In this document: in pieces, positions 31,736 to 33,474 of the stretch
Position numbering within the stretch: position 1 is the stretch's first letter
How the letters are laid out: each line of letters starts with the position of its first letter
Assembly (NCBI GenBank): GCA_903908245.1
Contig: CAIVRE010000012.1
Span: 1 to 33,474 of the forward strand
Reading direction: 5' to 3'
Length of the DNA stretch: 33,474 bases
From: Candidatus Omnitrophota bacterium
GTDB taxonomy: Bacteria; Omnitrophota; Gorgyraeia; Zapsychrales; Fredricksoniimonadaceae
Made by a program: the position numbers and the translations under genes
Notes under the pieces: generated by a model
Database searches by the model: none
The model's input: the letters and a program-made list of their open reading frames with translations, nothing else
What the model was told of the DNA's origin: nothing

Positions 31736-33474
31736 ATGCCCCTTTTACTTATATATAGAATTTTGAGAAGCGCGCGCTATGCGTGTGTAAATTCTTTTAA
31801 TAAATCTTTACCTTTTTTGACCCGCTCGACCCTTCTGCTATTCTTTTTTATTTTTGTCATGTTTTCTTTTCCTTCCCTGGTTTTTGCTGCGGATATCCAG
31901 GCGATCCTTGATTCCAAGGATGGCACCAGTTCTTTTGCGGTCCAGAACAGCGATTCGCTGGATGTCGCGGCGATCGATTCATTAGGCAATGCGACATTTC
32001 ACAGGAACGTTACGGCCACAGGCCGTGTGATCGCGAATAACGGATTGGTGGTGTCATCCGACGCCACACTTAACGGCGGCCTTTCGGTCGCCGGGCATTC
32101 AACGTTCAGCACAGCAGGGGTCGCGGGGGCCCTTACGGCGGGAGCGACAACGGTCGACAGCCTTTACAGTAAAGGTTCGGTTGGTATCGGAACGCTCTCG
32201 CCCGAGAGCAGCCTGGATGTCCGCGGCGGGGTGCGGGTATGGGACGGGACGTATGATCTGGTGGGGAATACCGGGAAAAAAGGCCTTACATATGCGATCG
32301 GGCCATATGACCTTTACGTGAAAGGCGTGCTGGAAGTCGATGGAGATGTGTATCTGGGCGATTCGGTGGCGAATAATTTGAAGGTTATGGGGAAACTGCA
32401 GTTGCAGGGGGATACGGTGTATACCGGCGGGGTGACGATCGATGTGGACAGCCCGACCGCGTTGCATGTCAAGAACGGCGCGCTTGATGAGTTCATTGTT
32501 GATACTCAAAATCGTGTTGTCAAGGTCCTCAATAATGAAGTGGTTTCGGGGACATTGGCGGCGGGCAGTACGACGGTGACGGGTTTAATGAGTGTGAGCA
32601 ACGGGCTGACGGTGACTTCCGACACGACGGTGATCGGCAATACCCGGGTGTCGGGCTTGACGACGGCGACGGGTGGTTTGGTTGTTTCGGCGGGGACGAC
32701 GTTGGGCGGCAATGCCGCCATTGCGGGGACATTGGCGGCGGGCAGCACCACGGTGACGGGGCGGATGAGCGTGAGCAATGGCCTGACGGTGACCTCCGAC
32801 ACGTCCTTGAACGGGAATATGTTCGTGATCGGCGGGCGTATCGGGATAGGGACAACATCGCCGGTGGCAGGGTTGACGGTGGGCAGTGATGGCACGATCG
32901 ACCTGGCCAAGGGGCCTGATGATGTGTATGTGAAGGGCAACCTGGAAGTGGACGGGGATGTGTATCTGGGGGACGCGACGACCGATAACTTGAGGATCAT
33001 GGGGACCCTGGACCTGACCGGCCAGACGAATTACAACAGCCCGATATCGATCAGTACGGTACATCCCAACGCGCTTTTGGTGAGGCGGACGAGCAGCGGC
33101 GGGAATATTTTTAATGTCAATACGACGTCGGGTTTGGTGACGTTGACCGGCGATATGGATATCAGCGGTTCCGATACGGTGGCGGGGCTGATGAGGGTGG
33201 GCAATGGCCTTATTGTAACGGCCGATACGACCCTTAATGGTAATGCGGCGATCGCTGGCACATTGGCGGCGGGAAGTACAACGGTGAATGGGCTGATGAC
33301 CGTGACCAATGGTTTGACGGTTACGTCCGATACCACGGTGATCGGCAATACATTAGTGACGGGACTGACGACGGCGCGGGGCGGCCTGGTGGTTTCGGCG
33401 GGTACGACGTTGGGCGGCAACGCCGCGATCGCGGGGACATTGGCGGCGGGCAGCACCACGGTGACGGGGCGGAT
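31736..33474 (+). CDS. Large secreted repeat protein, adhesin- or fibre-like (partial, 3' end outside the window)
   Basis: The frame stays open from ATG 31736 to the window edge, 579 codons. A long cationic N-region of about 28 residues precedes a hydrophobic stretch (LLLFFFIFVMFSFPSLVFA) and likely cleavage before AD, as in some autotransporter-type or large surface-protein signals. The mature part is rich in Gly, Thr, Val, Ser, Asn and Leu, with short strands such as NGLTVTSDTTVIGNT repeated many times, suggesting a beta-solenoid or trimeric fibre. Two GIGTxSP motifs (GIGTLSPESSLDV, GIGTTSPVAGLTV) resemble phage tail-fibre and S74-peptidase-type proteins. It has near-identical 59-residue repeats. 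Function and anchoring are unknown; the missing C-terminus would decide between adhesin, S-layer-like protein and tail-fibre-like protein. Confidence 0.8.
   Translation, partial: MPLLLIYRILRSARYACVNSFNKSLPFLTRSTLLLFFFIFVMFSFPSLVFAADIQAILDSKDGTSSFAVQNSDSLDVAAIDSLGNATFHRNVTATGRVIANNGLVVSSDATLNGGLSVAGHSTFSTAGVAGALTAGATTVDSLYSKGSVGIGTLSPESSLDVRGGVRVWDGTYDLVGNTGKKGLTYAIGPYDLYVKGVLEVDGDVYLGDSVANNLKVMGKLQLQGDTVYTGGVTIDVDSPTALHVKNGALDEFIVDTQNRVVKVLNNEVVSGTLAAGSTTVTGLMSVSNGLTVTSDTTVIGNTRVSGLTTATGGLVVSAGTTLGGNAAIAGTLAAGSTTVTGRMSVSNGLTVTSDTSLNGNMFVIGGRIGIGTTSPVAGLTVGSDGTIDLAKGPDDVYVKGNLEVDGDVYLGDATTDNLRIMGTLDLTGQTNYNSPISISTVHPNALLVRRTSSGGNIFNVNTTSGLVTLTGDMDISGSDTVAGLMRVGNGLIVTADTTLNGNAAIAGTLAAGSTTVNGLMTVTNGLTVTSDTTVIGNTLVTGLTTARGGLVVSAGTTLGGNAAIAGTLAAGSTTVTGR
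32549..32725 (+). repeat. 177-bp coding repeat, copy A
   Basis: Encodes 59 residues from GTLAAGSTTVTG to TLGGNAAIA. Copy C at 33257-33433 has the same length and differs at 6 of 59 residues by my alignment. It is followed directly by copy B, which shares the first 24 or so residues and then diverges. Confidence 0.85.
32723..32766 (+). repeat. Exact 44-bp direct repeat, first copy
   Basis: Identical at every base to 33431-33474, where the match is cut only by the window edge, so the true repeat may be longer. It spans the start of the GTLAAGSTTVTGRM unit. Such identity inside a gene suggests recent duplication or gene conversion. Confidence 0.85.
33257..33433 (+). repeat. 177-bp coding repeat, copy C
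   Basis: A second full 59-residue unit, exactly 708 bp (4 x 177) after copy A and immediately followed by the start of another unit at 33434 that runs off the window. Confidence 0.85.
33431..33474 (+). repeat. Exact 44-bp direct repeat, second copy
   Basis: Second copy of the repeat at 32723-32766, 708 bp downstream, in the same reading frame and reaching the window edge. Confidence 0.85.

Noticed and set aside
32506-33459. - strand open frames rich in Val, Pro and Ala opposite the repeat-protein gene
   Set aside because: Their repeats simply mirror the repeats of the + strand gene, which has a signal peptide, promoter and uninterrupted frame.
32549-33474. CRISPR array
   Set aside because: The repeats are in-frame protein-coding units of 59 residues with no spacer pattern and no cas genes.

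Overview
The window is bacterial chromosome of moderate-to-high GC content, densely packed and mostly read on the + strand. Overlapping stop/start codons and gaps of 1-20 bases are common. The organism is a diderm (Gram-negative-type) bacterium. It has a TonB-receptor C-terminus, a lipobox lipoprotein, the lipoprotein-processing genes lspA and lgt, and a rod-shape locus (mreB-mreC-mreD-PBP2). The mix of a PilZ protein, TrpB2, an ECF sigma factor with a zinc anti-sigma partner, a Bacteroidetes-like AddAB pair, MTA phosphorylase and a very repetitive secreted protein suggests an uncultured lineage of the PVC/Omnitrophota type. That placement is inference from gene content, not from a marker-gene tree.

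Layout. 1-264: broken or partial C-terminus of a TonB-dependent receptor. 265-540: convergent intergenic region with three palindromes. 541-4221 (-): cobalamin-dependent methionine synthase metH, which shares a short divergent promoter region with a YraQ/ArsP-type permease (4276-5316). 5365-7127: PilZ protein and stand-alone TrpB2. 7195-9941: envelope-linked set of YceI protein, TPR lipoprotein, ECF sigma factor, zinc anti-sigma-like protein and a sugar-mutarotase-like protein. 10034-17071: receiver-only response regulator, unknown secreted protein, and AddA-like and AddB-like recombination nuclease subunits. 17117-19843: second receiver-only regulator, yggS, proC, mtnP. 19861-25233: ileS, DksA-like protein, lspA, lgt, rluD-family synthase. 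25305-27441: membrane-anchored coiled-coil protein and aroA. 27526-31573: mreB, mreC, mreD, mrdA (PBP2), with no rodA after it. 31736-33474: start of a large secreted repeat protein that runs off the window.

How the genes work together. metH regenerates methionine and mtnP recovers methylthioadenosine. The lspA/lgt pair matures lipoproteins such as the one at 7808. Mre/PBP2 directs lateral wall growth. The lipoprotein-sigma-anti-sigma set looks like an envelope-responsive switch. AddAB-like proteins process DNA double-strand breaks.

The points most worth a second look are: (i) the secreted protein at 31736, built from 59-residue repeats in exact 177-bp register, behind a 5' UTR hairpin that buries its likely Shine-Dalgarno; (ii) probable leaderless starts at metH, the response regulator at 17117 and ileS; (iii) a DksA-like protein that keeps only one of four zinc cysteines; (iv) the lipoprotein/sigma overlap; (v) an AddB-like protein with neither a Walker A motif nor iron-sulfur cysteines; (vi) a long two-part stem-loop beside metH. 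No tRNA, rRNA, CRISPR array or insertion sequence was found.
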